A stretch of DNA of 5,629 nt. It comes from Calditrichia bacterium (GTDB lineage Bacteria; Calditrichota; Calditrichia; Calditrichales; Calditrichaceae). Where the stretch lies: positions 1 through 5,629 of the forward strand of contig JALWEA010000038.1 in the NCBI GenBank assembly GCA_027039465.1, in the 5' to 3' direction. The notes under the pieces were generated by a model that was given only the letters and a program-made list of their open reading frames with translations, did no database searches and was not told the origin of the DNA. This document shows, one piece after another, positions 5,538 through 5,629 of this stretch (positions within the stretch are counted from its first letter, which is position 1; every line of letters starts with the position of its first letter). Made by a program: the position numbers and the translations under genes.

Positions 5538-5629
5538 TCCGTCATCCAGTTCAATAATGCGATGTGCTTTTAACGTAATGTGCTCATCATGGGTCACGAT
5601 AACCAAGGTCTGGTTTAGCTTTTTATTCA
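5508..5629 (-). CDS. ABC transporter ATPase, C-terminal fragment (LolD/MacB-like)
   Basis: Only the last 39 residues before the TAG at 5510-5508 lie in the window; the 5' part is outside. The text TLVIVTHD carries the strand and H-loop histidine that follow the Walker B/D-loop region of ABC ATPases. It is followed by AHRIIELDDGRIANE, the usual end of short exporter ATPases of the LolD, MacB or FtsE type (a hydrophobic strand, then DGRI). No C-terminal regulatory domain is present. By family, such subunits power lipoprotein release or export through a FtsX/MacB-fold permease. The gene lies 39 bases upstream of recG on the same strand. The subfamily cannot be fixed from this fragment, since Walker A and the signature motif are outside. 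Confidence 0.85.
   Translation of the reverse strand, partial: NKKLNQTLVIVTHDEHITLKAHRIIELDDGRIANEIRRD

Overview
The window carries four protein-coding genes on the minus strand (two cut by the window edges), one decayed gene on the plus strand, and a hairpin-rich gap of 576 bases. The best guess for the source is a bacterium of the FCB group (Calditrichota, Ignavibacteriota or Bacteroidota-like). This rests on the DUF2723/TMEM260-type membrane glycosyltransferase with its NGDNDTFPLWYLQE and QPRERDYSY signatures, and on the DUF2582-type winged-helix remnant. Both families are frequent in that group. Base composition is moderate, with AT-rich intergenic DNA. The assignment is an inference from protein flavour, not from a marker gene.

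Layout in transcription order (right to left): 5629-5508 is the tail of an ABC transporter ATPase of the LolD/MacB-like type. 5468-3378 is recG, the branch-migrating DNA helicase. 3359-2298 is a family 2 glycosyltransferase. The gaps are 39 and 18 bases, so these three probably share a transcript, although their products have no obvious common pathway. 2297-1722 is a non-coding gap. 1721 to the left edge is the first 573 residues of a large multi-pass glycosyltransferase (DUF2723, the bacterial relatives of TMEM260), whose C-terminus lies outside.

The gap is the least ordinary part. Next to the glycosyltransferase stop lies a plus-strand coding remnant (about 2131-2262) that reads as the C-terminal two thirds of a small winged helix-turn-helix protein and has no usable start. 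Directly upstream of that remnant are four strong hairpins within about 150 bases (1978-2129). The first two are adjacent, have 14- and 15-bp stems, and carry the same 18-base core in opposite orientation, so the two cores can also pair with each other. This looks like a repeat or small mobile-element cluster that may have removed the 5' end of the winged-helix gene. The remaining AT-rich leader (1722-1977) holds a weak promoter match, a perfect ATTGTA-N4-TACAAT palindrome, a four-run G-quadruplex motif and a clear ribosome binding site for the membrane glycosyltransferase.

The two glycosyltransferases may both serve surface glycosylation: a cytoplasmic-face GT2 enzyme of the WbbL/rhamnosyltransferase style, and a GT-C-fold enzyme acting outside the membrane. 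Nothing in the window ties them together beyond adjacency. I see no clear new multi-gene system. The most promising unexplained signals are the mirrored double hairpin and the broken regulator beside it.
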